The notes under the pieces are model-generated. The model was not told the origin of the DNA. It saw only the letters and a program-made list of their open reading frames with translations, and did no database searches. A stretch of 64,000 bases of DNA from Yoonia maricola (GTDB lineage Bacteria; Pseudomonadota; Alphaproteobacteria; Rhodobacterales; Rhodobacteraceae), in contig NZ_PGTY01000001.1 of the NCBI RefSeq assembly GCF_002797915.1, positions 1,116,001 through 1,180,000 of the forward strand. Direction: 5' to 3'. Position numbers and translations under genes: made by a program. Of this stretch, positions 9,865-18,505 are shown piece by piece; positions within the stretch are counted from its first letter, which is position 1, and each line of letters starts with the position of its first letter.

Positions 9865-10623
9865 ATGGAACATGCAGGCAAACACGCGCTGGTCACTGGT
9901 GGTGGTACGGGTATTGGGGCGGGCATTGTTCTGGCCTTGGCCGAGGCCGGGGCCGAGGTCACGATCACGGGGCGCAGAGCTGACAAGTTAGAGGCGTTGG
10001 CCGCAAACTCTGAACGCATACATGTCTTGGTGATGGATGTGGATGACGAAACATCCGTCCGGGATGGCATCGCCCAAGCGGCAGCGGCGCGCGGACCGAT
10101 CCAGATTTGTGTGGCCAACGCCGGCATCGCTGAAGGCGGCCCGTTTGAGAAAACAACGCTCGCCCAATGGCGCAAGACGATGACGACTAACCTTGACGGT
10201 GTTTTCCTGACCTTTCAGGCAGCTATGGCCACGCTGGAGGACGCGACCCCTGCCCGCATGATTGTTGTCAGTTCCATCGCAGGGGTGCGCGGGCTGAAAA
10301 ATGCGATCCCTTACACGGTGACCAAACATGGTGTCATTGGTCTGATCCGCGGGCTATCCGAGGAATTCATGCGCCGTCCCATCACCTTTAACGCGCTTTG
10401 TCCCGGCTATGTGGACACCGATATTGTGCGCAACCAAATACCGGGGCTCATGAAACGCTTTGGCGTGGATGAACAGGGGGCGATTGATGCGATTTCCAAA
10501 GGAAACCGCCATCGTAAGCTCTTGGAGGTAGATGAAACGACCACTGCGGCAATGTGGCTGTGCTCGGATGGTGCGCGCAGTGTGAATGGTCAGACCATCC
10601 AGATATCAGGGGGCCAAATCTGA
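9865..10623 (+). CDS. SDR-family NAD(P)-dependent oxidoreductase
   Basis: A 252-aa classical short-chain dehydrogenase. TGGGTGIG at residues 11-18 binds the cofactor, NAG follows (VANAGIAEGG), and the catalytic Tyr150-xxx-Lys154 (YTVTK) is preceded by the Ser pair in VVSSIAG. The C-terminus has the usual ALCPGYVDTD and SVNGQTIQISGGQ motifs. GGAGG at 9853-9857 supports ATG 9865 over the longer open frame. The stop overlaps the kynureninase start (TGATG), so it is probably co-translated with kynU. Similar SDRs act on 3-hydroxyacyl or hydroxybutyrate substrates; the coupling suggests a role near tryptophan/kynurenine breakdown, but this is inference. Confidence 0.88.
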   Translation: MEHAGKHALVTGGGTGIGAGIVLALAEAGAEVTITGRRADKLEALAANSERIHVLVMDVDDETSVRDGIAQAAAARGPIQICVANAGIAEGGPFEKTTLAQWRKTMTTNLDGVFLTFQAAMATLEDATPARMIVVSSIAGVRGLKNAIPYTVTKHGVIGLIRGLSEEFMRRPITFNALCPGYVDTDIVRNQIPGLMKRFGVDEQGAIDAISKGNRHRKLLEVDETTTAAMWLCSDGARSVNGQTIQISGGQI

Positions 10624-11816
10624 TGACCGATTTCGCCGCTACCAAAGCGATGTTCCATCTGCCGGAAGGTATGATTTACCTTGATGGCAACTCGCTTGGA
10701 CCACTTCCTAAGGCGACGGCGGCGCGGGTGGCACGGACAGTGACCGCCGAATGGGGCGAGAAAGTGATTACCGGTTGGAACCGCGCGGGCTGGATGGCGC
10801 AACCGACTGCGTTGGGTAACCGGATCGGGCGACTGATCGGGGCGGAGCCGGGCCATGTCGTGCTGGGTGATACCCTGTCGATCAAGGTCTATCAGGCCTT
10901 GGCGGCAGCAATTGATCTGGTGCCGGATCGTAAAGTGATCCTGACCGATAGCGGGAATTTTCCGTCGGACATTTACATGGCCGAAGGGCTGATCAAATCA
11001 CTGGGGCGTGGACATGAACTGCGTGTGGTGAACCCACAGGATGTGGCAAACCACATCAATGATGATTTGGCTGTGCTGATGCTCACACAGGTCGATTACC
11101 GCACAGGCCGCCTGCATGACATGCAGGCGTTGACGGCCCAAGCCCATACAGCGGGCGCTGTGACCTGTTGGGATCTGGCGCATACGGCGGGGGCGATGGC
11201 GGTTGATCTACAAGGATGCAACGCGGATTTTGCGGTAGGTTGCACTTATAAATACCTTAACGCAGGGCCCGGCGCGCCAGCCTTTATTTATGTCTCTCCG
11301 CGCCATATCGAGACCTGCCAGCCAGCACTGTCAGGGTGGTTGGGGCATGAAGCACCTTTTGCCTTTGACCTTGATTACCGCCCCGGCACGGGGATCGAGC
11401 GGATGCGGGTTGGCACACCACCCGTTTTGCAGATGGCAGCGCTTGATGCATCACTCGATATTTGGGATCAGGTGGATATGGACGCCCTGCGCAGCGCATC
11501 CATCGCATTGACCGAACAGTTTATCACGGGGGTCGAGGCACTTTGCCCGCAACTGACCCTCGCCAGCCCACGTGACCCGCATGCAAGGGGCAGTCAGGTG
11601 TCCTTTGCGTTTCAGCATGGCTATGCCGCGATGCAGGCCTGCGTCGCGCGCAATGTGGTGGGTGATTTCCGCGCACCAAACATAATGCGTTTCGGCTTTT
11701 GCCCCTTGTTTATTGACGCGGGCGACGTGGATATCGCTGTCAACGTCATTGCCGATGTGATGGATAACGCACTGTGGGATGATCCGGTCTACAAACAGGT
11801 ATCCGGTGTGACCTGA
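10623..11816 (+). CDS. kynU: Kynureninase
   Basis: A 397-aa PLP enzyme that cleaves kynurenine to anthranilate and alanine (or 3-hydroxykynurenine to 3-hydroxyanthranilate). MIYLDGNSLGPLP near the start and VITGWN fit the family. DLAHTAGAMAV carries the aspartate facing the PLP ring, and the cofactor lysine is Lys210 in CTYKYLNAGPG. The RVGTPPVLQMAALDASL segment is also characteristic. The length matches bacterial KynU (about 400 aa). The start overlaps the SDR stop. No tryptophan dioxygenase or formamidase is present nearby in this window. Confidence 0.93.
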   Translation: MTDFAATKAMFHLPEGMIYLDGNSLGPLPKATAARVARTVTAEWGEKVITGWNRAGWMAQPTALGNRIGRLIGAEPGHVVLGDTLSIKVYQALAAAIDLVPDRKVILTDSGNFPSDIYMAEGLIKSLGRGHELRVVNPQDVANHINDDLAVLMLTQVDYRTGRLHDMQALTAQAHTAGAVTCWDLAHTAGAMAVDLQGCNADFAVGCTYKYLNAGPGAPAFIYVSPRHIETCQPALSGWLGHEAPFAFDLDYRPGTGIERMRVGTPPVLQMAALDASLDIWDQVDMDALRSASIALTEQFITGVEALCPQLTLASPRDPHARGSQVSFAFQHGYAAMQACVARNVVGDFRAPNIMRFGFCPLFIDAGDVDIAVNVIADVMDNALWDDPVYKQVSGVT

Positions 11817-12674
11817 TCAGATGTAGGTCGTATCTTCAACGTCTGGCGGGCTGTCATAGCCATGCACCACAACGTTTAGCGCCGCCCCCAGAAGGATCAG
11901 GTAGGCGCTGACGTAAAGCCACAACAGCAGGCCAATGACAGCACCGATAGAGCCATAGACTTCGTTATAGCTGGCAAAGTTGGTCAGGTAGTAAGACAAC
12001 CCCGCAGATGCGGCGACCCAAAGGACAACGACCACAAAGGCGCCCACCGTAATCCAGCGCCCCCGGCTACCGATACGTGCAGGGCCAAAACGGTACAGCA
12101 GGCTTAAGCCAATCATCAATACACCCAAGGCAACCAGCCAGCGGATACCCTCTAACAGCCACGCGGTTGAGTTTGCGACAGGAATGAACGCCAGCCCAAT
12201 CGGCACGATCACCACGACAGTCAGTGCTACAATCGCCAAGGTCACCAACGCAACGGTCAGCATCAATGCCACAACCATTTGCCAAACTCCGTTGCGCATC
12301 CGCTGTCCGGCAATCGCGTTGAGCCCGCCAATAAGTGCCGCGACCCCTGCCCGGCACGACCATAGCGCAAGCGCGATGGATACAGCAGTGGCCCAACCCA
12401 AAGCGTCTGACGGGGCGGCCACCAAGCGAAACACCTGACTGGCAATAAGGTTATAGGCATCGGGCGGAATGATATCTTCCATCAGGGCGAGCTGTTCGGC
12501 GATAACGACCGGATCGGCAATCAGCCCAAAAATCGCGATAACAGCCGCGATACCAGGAAAAATCCCGAACATCCCAAAGAACGCAACGCCGGCTGCGATG
12601 AGGCCAAGATGCTTCTCGCTCGCGGTGGTCCAGACCGCGACCAAGACACGCCAAACCTTGAGAATGATCGCCAC
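11817..12674 (-). CDS. YihY/BrkB-family inner membrane protein
   Basis: A 285-aa protein with about six transmembrane helices. The N-terminal GLIAAGVAFFGMFGIFPGIAAVIAIFGL and the mid-protein LWSCRAGVAALIGGLNAIAG carry the Virul_fac_BrkB hallmarks (A-A-G-x-A-F-x-x-x-x-x-x-P and G-V-x-x-L-x-x-x-L-N). The C-terminal part includes YGSIGAVIGLLLWLYVSAYLILLGAALN, also typical. The role of the family is unsettled (formerly called ribonuclease BN in error). The gene is convergent with kynU, the stops being directly adjacent. Confidence 0.85.
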   Translation of the reverse strand: MAIILKVWRVLVAVWTTASEKHLGLIAAGVAFFGMFGIFPGIAAVIAIFGLIADPVVIAEQLALMEDIIPPDAYNLIASQVFRLVAAPSDALGWATAVSIALALWSCRAGVAALIGGLNAIAGQRMRNGVWQMVVALMLTVALVTLAIVALTVVVIVPIGLAFIPVANSTAWLLEGIRWLVALGVLMIGLSLLYRFGPARIGSRGRWITVGAFVVVVLWVAASAGLSYYLTNFASYNEVYGSIGAVIGLLLWLYVSAYLILLGAALNVVVHGYDSPPDVEDTTYI

Positions 12675-12872
12675 GCTTTTGACCGCCTACTCGTGTTACC
12701 CTCTGTGGATCACCCTAGGCCATCGCGCAGGCAACCGCCACTTTTCTTGGCAAATGATTGTCACAGCTTTCGGCATTTGCCCGCTGGATTGCAAAAATAT
12801 GTCGCGTCACAGGTCAATGCGCGCTAGGGTTTCACAAAACAGGGGCAAACCCTGACACCAGAGGCAGACGCA

Positions 12873-13514
12873 GTGAATACCCTGACCGCACATACCAACA
12901 CGCTCGCAGAGCGTGTTTTGAGCCGTGACAGTGACCGCATGCTGGTGGCCATTACCGGCGCGCCGGGCTGTGGGAAATCCACCCTTGCCAGCGAATTGGC
13001 CCGACGTCTGAATGCGCAGGGGCGCAAATCCATTGTTGTGCCGATGGACGGATTTCACCTTGATAATGCGATTCTGGAGGCGCGTGGCCTAAGCCAGCGC
13101 AAAGGCGCGCCTGAAACTTTTGACGCACCCGGTTTTCTACGCTTGATCCATGCGCTGAAAACTGGGGAAGAGGTCTTTGCCCCATCCTTTGACCGCACCC
13201 GTGATCTGGCGATTGCCGGGTCAGTGGCTGTGCCGGACGCGGCCAAGGTGGTGATTGTCGAAGGCAATTACCTGATGTTCGATGAACCACCCTGGTCGGC
13301 GCTGGCCGGGCTTTGGGACCTGTCTGTGCGCGTGAATGTCCCTATGCCAGAGTTGCGCGCGCGGCTGATTCACCGTTGGCTGAGCCTGAATTATTCCTCT
13401 GCTGTCGCCACCCGCCGCGCCGAGGGCAATGATATTCAAAACGCGCAGCGGGTCATCGACCGTGCGTTACCTTGCGATATTGATCTGAACGGTGAGCCTG
13501 CGCAGAACGGCTAG
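12873..13514 (+). CDS. P-loop nucleoside/carbohydrate kinase-like protein (uridine kinase / PanK-like fold)
   Basis: A 213-aa soluble protein. Walker A GAPGCGKST is at residues ~28-36, then VVPMDGFHLDN (the DGFH motif of the uridine kinase/pantothenate kinase superfamily), GAPETFDAPGF, and VVIVEGNYLMFDEPPW. This pattern belongs to the PRK09270 group, which includes FrcK/YggC-like proteins next to sugar transporters. The start is GTG 12873 with AGAGG upstream. It ends inside the stop of the convergent TRAP permease. The phosphorylated substrate is unknown; a sugar or nucleoside is likely from the family. Confidence 0.78.
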   Translation: MNTLTAHTNTLAERVLSRDSDRMLVAITGAPGCGKSTLASELARRLNAQGRKSIVVPMDGFHLDNAILEARGLSQRKGAPETFDAPGFLRLIHALKTGEEVFAPSFDRTRDLAIAGSVAVPDAAKVVIVEGNYLMFDEPPWSALAGLWDLSVRVNVPMPELRARLIHRWLSLNYSSAVATRRAEGNDIQNAQRVIDRALPCDIDLNGEPAQNG

Positions 13515-14821
13515 ACAAAGACCAGCGTGATCGCGGGAAACATCAGCAGGATGAAAACCCGCACCACGTCTGACCCCACAAAGAACAGAACCGACTTATA
13601 GGTCGCCGTCATCGGTGTCTCTTTATCCATACTGTTGATGATAAACAGGTTCATCCCCACCGGCGGCGTGATCAACCCGACCTCGACCACGATCAGCACC
13701 ATGATCCCGAACCAGATCGCCAGTTCCTCGGTCGTCATACCGAAATCAAGGCCGGATATGACCGGCCAGAAGATGGGCACTGTCAGCAGGATCATCGACA
13801 GGCTGTCCATCAGGCAGCCAAGGATCAGGTAGAACACAAGGATCAGGACCATCACCATCCAAGGGCTGAAACCCTGCATCGAGACCCAAGCCGACAGTTC
13901 TTGCGGTACCTGCGTCAGCGCGAGGAAGCCATTGTAGAACCCTGCCCCCAGCACGATGAAAAAGATCATGCCGGTGCCTGTCGCAGTCTCAGTGATGCTT
14001 TGGCCGAAAACCTGCCAGTTCAGTGCGCCGGAAAAGAGCGCGATAAGCCCTGTTCCCATCGCACCCACCGCCGCCCCTTCGGTGGGCGTGAACCAGCCAT
14101 TGTAAATACCGCCGACAACCAGACCAAAGACGACCAGCACCGGCCATACGGCACCCAGTGCCTTAAACCGATCTGCATAGTCGATCCGTTCTCGCGTGCC
14201 CGCCTGATCGGGGTAAATCCGCACATAAATCGCGATTGTGATCATATATCCAAGAGCGGCCAGAAGACCGGGAATAAAAGCTGCCGCGAAAAGTTTGGCG
14301 ATATTCTGTTCGGTCAGGATGGCGTAGATCACCAAGATAACCGATGGCGGGATCAAGATACCCAAAGTGCCCCCTGCCGCCAGTGTTGCCGTCGAAAACC
14401 CACCGGAGTAGCCGTATTTGCGCAATTCCGGCAAAGCGACCTTGCTCATCGTGGCGGCCGTCGCCAACGATGACCCGCAGATTGCCCCGAACCCTGCACA
14501 TGCCCCGACCGAAGCCATGGCCATGCCACCTTTGCGGTGGCCCAACCATGCCTCTGCCGCTTTGAACAACGATCGTGACATGCCGGAATGGGTGGCGAAC
14601 TGCCCCATCAGCAGAAACATCGGGATGATCGACAGGTTGTAGCTGGAAAAAGTCGAGAAAACTTCGGACTTGAGCCGCGCCATGAAAACGTTTGTCCCGT
14701 CAGTGGCCAGCCACAGCCCCCCGATCCCGCAAAGCAACATCGCCAGCCCGATAGGCGCGCGCAGGAAGATCAAGAGGAGGAGAAAGGGAAAGGACAGATA
14801 GCCCAGCGCGAGGTCGGTCAT
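13511..14821 (-). CDS. TRAP transporter large permease (DctM-like)
   Basis: A 436-aa membrane protein with about 12 helices that translocates an organic acid or related solute using a sodium gradient. Conserved TRAP stretches are seen: LRAPIGLAMLLCGIGGL, CAGFGAICGSSLATAATM, GGTLGILIPPSVILVIY and GLITPPVGMNLFIIN. The open frame extends 93 bases upstream, but ATG 14821 sits in an ATGA overlap with the small permease and begins at the usual MTDL...F. It is convergent with the P-loop kinase, with a 4-base overlap of stops. Confidence 0.93.
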   Translation of the reverse strand: MTDLALGYLSFPFLLLLIFLRAPIGLAMLLCGIGGLWLATDGTNVFMARLKSEVFSTFSSYNLSIIPMFLLMGQFATHSGMSRSLFKAAEAWLGHRKGGMAMASVGACAGFGAICGSSLATAATMSKVALPELRKYGYSGGFSTATLAAGGTLGILIPPSVILVIYAILTEQNIAKLFAAAFIPGLLAALGYMITIAIYVRIYPDQAGTRERIDYADRFKALGAVWPVLVVFGLVVGGIYNGWFTPTEGAAVGAMGTGLIALFSGALNWQVFGQSITETATGTGMIFFIVLGAGFYNGFLALTQVPQELSAWVSMQGFSPWMVMVLILVFYLILGCLMDSLSMILLTVPIFWPVISGLDFGMTTEELAIWFGIMVLIVVEVGLITPPVGMNLFIINSMDKETPMTATYKSVLFFVGSDVVRVFILLMFPAITLVFV

Positions 14822-15357
14822 AGGGTGCGCTGACCTGTTAGCCGTATGACTGCGCAATAAATGCTGACGATGCTGGCGCTGATCGCCGCGATCAGACTTG
14901 CGGCATAGGCCCACCAGATCGGAAACTGGATCAGATAGGTCGTCTCGCCATAGCGCATTTTATCCTGCATCCCGACATAAAGCCGCCATGTGATCAAAAC
15001 AATGATCGCGGCCATAACCACGCTCCAGAAGGTGCCCAGCGCACGGTTCACGCCCGGCCCCATCGCTTTGGAAAAGACATCGACATTGGCATGTGCCCCT
15101 TTGAGCTGGGTGAGTGGAAGGAAGGCAAATATCGCAAAGGCAACCCCGGCTTCGACAAGTTCGAAGTCCCCCAGAATGGGCCCGATCCCAAGCTCAACCA
15201 GCCAATCGCCAAGGCTGCGCAGTGCGCCGGAATGCGCCAGATCGCTCAACTCACGACCACTGACACTGATGCAGACCATGGCCACCAGAAGACACAGCAC
15301 CAGACCGCCCAGCAATGCCATGACCTGTGCAAGTTGTCGGATCGCGGCGTGTAGCAT
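14818..15357 (-). CDS. TRAP transporter small permease (DctQ-like)
   Basis: A 179-aa protein with four transmembrane helices. The segment AFLPLTQLKGAHANVDVFSK matches the DctQ signature (L-x-x-x-x-H-x-x-V-D), and WWAYAASLIAAISASIVSIY forms the last helix. It links the binding protein to the large permease. It sits between the dctP-type gene (9-base gap) and the dctM-type gene (ATGA overlap). Confidence 0.9.
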   Translation of the reverse strand: MLHAAIRQLAQVMALLGGLVLCLLVAMVCISVSGRELSDLAHSGALRSLGDWLVELGIGPILGDFELVEAGVAFAIFAFLPLTQLKGAHANVDVFSKAMGPGVNRALGTFWSVVMAAIIVLITWRLYVGMQDKMRYGETTYLIQFPIWWAYAASLIAAISASIVSIYCAVIRLTGQRTL

Positions 15358-15366
15358 GACGCGCCC

Positions 15367-16398
15367 TTAATTGCCCGTGCTGTGTTTGGCGATCAATGCA
15401 ACCGCGTCGTCATAAATGCCTTGTCCATCAAGGCCCGCAGCCGTCGCCTCGGCAATCCAATTGTCGATTGTGGGTTGGCTGGCGGCGCGCCATGCGGCGA
15501 CTTGGCCCTCATCCAGTGTGATGATTGTATTGCCACGCTCGACCGCCAGCGCGCGTCCCGGTGCATCATCATTCTGCTGGGTGCGCCCGGCAAAGGCCGA
15601 GAATTCCAAACCGGAGTTCGCGTCGATCACCACTTGCAGATCAGCCGGCAGCGCATCATAGGCATCCTGGTTCATCGCCATGATAAAGGCGAGCGTATAA
15701 AGCGCGTCGCCGGGAAATTCCGTGTGATAGGTCACCATTTCCTGCACTTTCAGCGCAGGCACGACTTCCCATGGGATGACGGCGCCATCAATGATGGTGC
15801 GCGACAGCGCCTCTGGCACAGCAGGCACTGGCATACCCACAGACGTGGCACCCAATTCGGTAAACAGCGTTGTCGTGGTCCGCGACGGCGCGCGCAGTTT
15901 CAGGCCGCGCAGATCGGCGATATCGATGATGGGGCGGTTTGCATGGATTACACCGGGCCCATGAACCCAGAGGCCCAACGGTTTGAAATCAGCAAAATCA
16001 CTCTCCATCATCCGTGCTTCGGCCAGTTCCCAATAAGCGCGCGAGGTCGCTTCGGCATCGGGCGAGATAAAGGGCAATTCGAACACCTCTAACTGGGGAA
16101 AGCGACCGGGGGTATAACCTGCCACCGTCCAGACAATGTCGGCCACGCCATCAATCGCCTGATCAATCAGTTGTGGCGGCGTGCCGCCCAGTTGCATGGA
16201 TGGAAACCTGTCAATCTTGATACGGCCGTTGCTGTCGGCCTCTACATTGTCAGCCCAGACATCAAGGATATGCGCTGGCACATTGGCCTGTGCTGGCAGG
16301 AACTGGTGCAGGCGCAGCGTGACCTCTTGCGCGACTGTGGTTGTTGAAAGACAGGCAGCGGCGAAAGCCCCTATCAACATGCGGCGGGTGCGTGTCAT
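15367..16398 (-). CDS. TRAP transporter substrate-binding protein (DctP-like)
   Basis: A 343-aa periplasmic protein with a cleavable signal (MTRTRRMLIGAFAAACLSTTTVAQ). The mature chain shows the DctP fold: TLRLHQFLPAQANVPAHILDVWAD, QLGGTPPQLIDQAIDGVADIV, LRGLKLRAPSRTTT with the carboxylate-binding arginine, and EALSRTIIDGAVIPWEVVPALK. GGAGG lies just upstream of ATG 16398. It is the first gene of a three-gene TRAP operon. The substrate is probably an organic acid; the FAH-family gene upstream on the same strand suggests an aromatic-derived or keto acid, but that is speculative. Confidence 0.9.
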   Translation of the reverse strand: MTRTRRMLIGAFAAACLSTTTVAQEVTLRLHQFLPAQANVPAHILDVWADNVEADSNGRIKIDRFPSMQLGGTPPQLIDQAIDGVADIVWTVAGYTPGRFPQLEVFELPFISPDAEATSRAYWELAEARMMESDFADFKPLGLWVHGPGVIHANRPIIDIADLRGLKLRAPSRTTTTLFTELGATSVGMPVPAVPEALSRTIIDGAVIPWEVVPALKVQEMVTYHTEFPGDALYTLAFIMAMNQDAYDALPADLQVVIDANSGLEFSAFAGRTQQNDDAPGRALAVERGNTIITLDEGQVAAWRAASQPTIDNWIAEATAAGLDGQGIYDDAVALIAKHSTGN

Positions 16399-16470
16399 GA
16401 TGTTCCTCCATCAGGCATCAACTCTGGCGGCAGTATTCTGATCCAGCGGTGGGCCGCAAGAGACAATCAA

Positions 16471-17157
16471 TCAGACAATTGTCGTCTCGACTGGGGCAAA
16501 ATCGCCAATTGTGCCGCGTAATGCGTCACCTCGTACAACAGGACCAACGCCTGCAGGCGTGCCTGTCATAATCAGATCGCCGGGGTGCAGGACGTAGAGT
16601 GTCGAAAGATCGGCAATCATTTCGGGGATGGACCAGACCATGTCGGCCAGGTCGGCCTGTTGACGCACCGTACCGTTGACTTCGAGTCTTATCATCAGGT
16701 GACCGATATCGGCATTGCTTTGCTTGGGCGTCAACGGCCCAATAATAGCAGAATTGTCAAAGTCTTTGCCCGTGTCCCAAGGGCGACGTTTGAGTTTGGC
16801 GGCTGCTTGCAGGTCGCGTCGGGTCATGTCCAAACCACACCCATAACCAAAAACCACCTCCATGGCGTCGGCTTCGGAAATGTTGTGTGCTGTGCCCCCA
16901 ATCGCAACGACAAGTTCCATTTCGTAGTGCAAGTCCTGGGTACGTGTGGGATAGGGCATGTCTTGCCCCGACAAAAGCACCGCCTGTGGCGATTTCGTAA
17001 AATAGAAAGGTGCGGCGCGATCGACCACTTGCCCCATTTCGGCGGCATGATCGACGTAGTTGCGGCCCACGCAAAAGATCCGTCGCACAGGAAAACCGGC
17101 GTCCCCTTGAACAGGGATCACGGGTGTTGGATGGGGTGGGAAAACTGTGTCTGTCAT
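16471..17157 (-). CDS. Fumarylacetoacetate hydrolase family protein
   Basis: A 228-aa enzyme of the FAH fold, which cleaves or decarboxylates acylpyruvate-type compounds with a divalent metal. RIFCVGRNYVDHAAEMG is the family opening. Metal ligands are visible as E79-M-E81 (HYEMELV), with a downstream aspartate in GCGLDMTRRDLQ. Other hallmarks are RPWDTGKDFDNSA and the C-terminal LHPGDLIMTGTPAGVGPV. The size matches acylpyruvase/fumarylpyruvate hydrolase members. It is upstream of the TRAP genes on the same strand and may share a pathway with them. Confidence 0.88.
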   Translation of the reverse strand: MTDTVFPPHPTPVIPVQGDAGFPVRRIFCVGRNYVDHAAEMGQVVDRAAPFYFTKSPQAVLLSGQDMPYPTRTQDLHYEMELVVAIGGTAHNISEADAMEVVFGYGCGLDMTRRDLQAAAKLKRRPWDTGKDFDNSAIIGPLTPKQSNADIGHLMIRLEVNGTVRQQADLADMVWSIPEMIADLSTLYVLHPGDLIMTGTPAGVGPVVRGDALRGTIGDFAPVETTIV

Positions 17158-17273
17158 AGCACTCTCTGCGTGTAGTGTTTCAGTCGATCAGGCATGGCAT
17201 ATCTAGCACCGACGCGATAACGTTGTGTTACTTTTAGAGCAAGCCTCATTGACCTACAGGAGCCTTTATCTGC

Positions 17274-17903
17274 GTGACTATGCACACAACGCCCCTTGAC
17301 GATCTGGTCGCCTGCCCGCAATGCGATACGCTGCATGTGGCCAGTATGCTGCCGGAACAAACAAGTGCGCATTGTCAGCAATGCGGTATCGTTCTGATGA
17401 CCTCGCAACCGGCCGCGATGGCGCGTATCCTCAGCCTTGCGTTGACCGCTTTCATCATGATGATCGCCGCCGTCAGTTTCCCTTTCCTGACGCTGGATGC
17501 GGGCGGGCTGCACAATGCGACCTCCGTCATTGATGCGGTCCTGGCCTTTAATGATGGTTATGCCTTTCCGCTGGCGGTCGCGGTGGCCTTTTTCATCGTG
17601 GTCATCCCCCTGATGCGGCTTGTCGCGCTGATCTACGCCCTTGGTCCGCTGGTGCGCGAAAAAAAGCCCCGTCAGGGTGCGCGCAAGGCCTTTGCGCTGG
17701 CCGAACGTTTGCGTCCCTGGAGCATGGCCGAAATTTTTATCGTGGGCGTGACTGTTGCCTTGATCAAAGTGGCGGGTCTGGCCGCTGTGACCATCGGCCC
17801 CGCCTTCTGGGCCTTCGCTGGTGTGGTGGTGATTACCGTACTCAAAGATCAACTGATTTGCAGGTATTCAATTTGGGAAGCGCTGGACAAAGCCACAGCA
17901 TGA
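17274..17903 (+). CDS. pqiA: Paraquat-inducible protein A, first half-module
   Basis: A 209-aa inner-membrane protein with a zinc-ribbon start (CPQC near residue 18 and CQQC near residue 37) and four transmembrane helices. This matches one of the two modules that are fused in E. coli PqiA (about 417 aa). Here the modules are separate genes overlapping by ATGA. AGGAG at 17258-17262 supports the GTG start at 17274; ATG 17280 is the alternative. PqiA works with the MCE protein PqiB and lipoprotein PqiC in phospholipid transport between the membranes. Confidence 0.88.
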   Translation: MTMHTTPLDDLVACPQCDTLHVASMLPEQTSAHCQQCGIVLMTSQPAAMARILSLALTAFIMMIAAVSFPFLTLDAGGLHNATSVIDAVLAFNDGYAFPLAVAVAFFIVVIPLMRLVALIYALGPLVREKKPRQGARKAFALAERLRPWSMAEIFIVGVTVALIKVAGLAAVTIGPAFWAFAGVVVITVLKDQLICRYSIWEALDKATA

Positions 17904-18505
17904 TCACAGCCCGCGATGCGGGGCTTGTTGCATGCCAGCAATGCGGGCAAGTGCATCCGTTGGGTACGCAGGTCTGCAAACGATGCGAGGGACGCCTGCA
18001 AAGCCGTGACGTTGACAGCTTGCAAAAGGTCTGGGCCTGGCTGATTGCGGGGATGATCGCCTATATCCCGGCCAATATCTATCCGATGCTGTTGACGTCG
18101 ACATTGGTTGAACGGTCGGAAAGTACGATCATCGGGGGTGTTTTCGATCTGGTCGAACATGGATCCTGGGGGATCGCGATCATTGTCTTTGTGGCCTCCG
18201 TGATGATCCCTGTGGGGAAATTCGTGGCAATCATCTATCTGGCGATCAGCGTCCAGCGACGGTCGCGTGCAAACCAGCATGAGCGGCATAAGGCCTATGA
18301 GGTTGTTGAATTCATTGGGCGCTGGTCGATGATTGATGTCTTTGTCGTTGCAATCCTTTCAGCGCTGGTGCAACTCGACACTATTGCCACAGTGAACCCC
18401 GGCATTGCAGCTGTCAGCTTTGCTTTGTCGGTGATTTTCACCATGCTATCAGCGCAAGCCTTTGACTCCCGCTTGATTTGGGATGTAGCCAGGACCAAGG
18501 AATGA
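17900..18505 (+). CDS. pqiA: Paraquat-inducible protein A, second half-module
   Basis: A 201-aa protein homologous in layout to its neighbour: cysteine pairs CQQC (residues ~12-15) and CKRC (~28-31), then four helices beginning WAWLIAGMIAYIPANIYPML. The YIPANIYPM motif is typical of PqiA/YebS. ATG 17900 overlaps the upstream stop, and its own stop overlaps the pqiB start, so the three are translated in sequence. It most likely pairs with the first module to form the inner-membrane platform for PqiB. Confidence 0.9.
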   Translation: MITARDAGLVACQQCGQVHPLGTQVCKRCEGRLQSRDVDSLQKVWAWLIAGMIAYIPANIYPMLLTSTLVERSESTIIGGVFDLVEHGSWGIAIIVFVASVMIPVGKFVAIIYLAISVQRRSRANQHERHKAYEVVEFIGRWSMIDVFVVAILSALVQLDTIATVNPGIAAVSFALSVIFTMLSAQAFDSRLIWDVARTKE

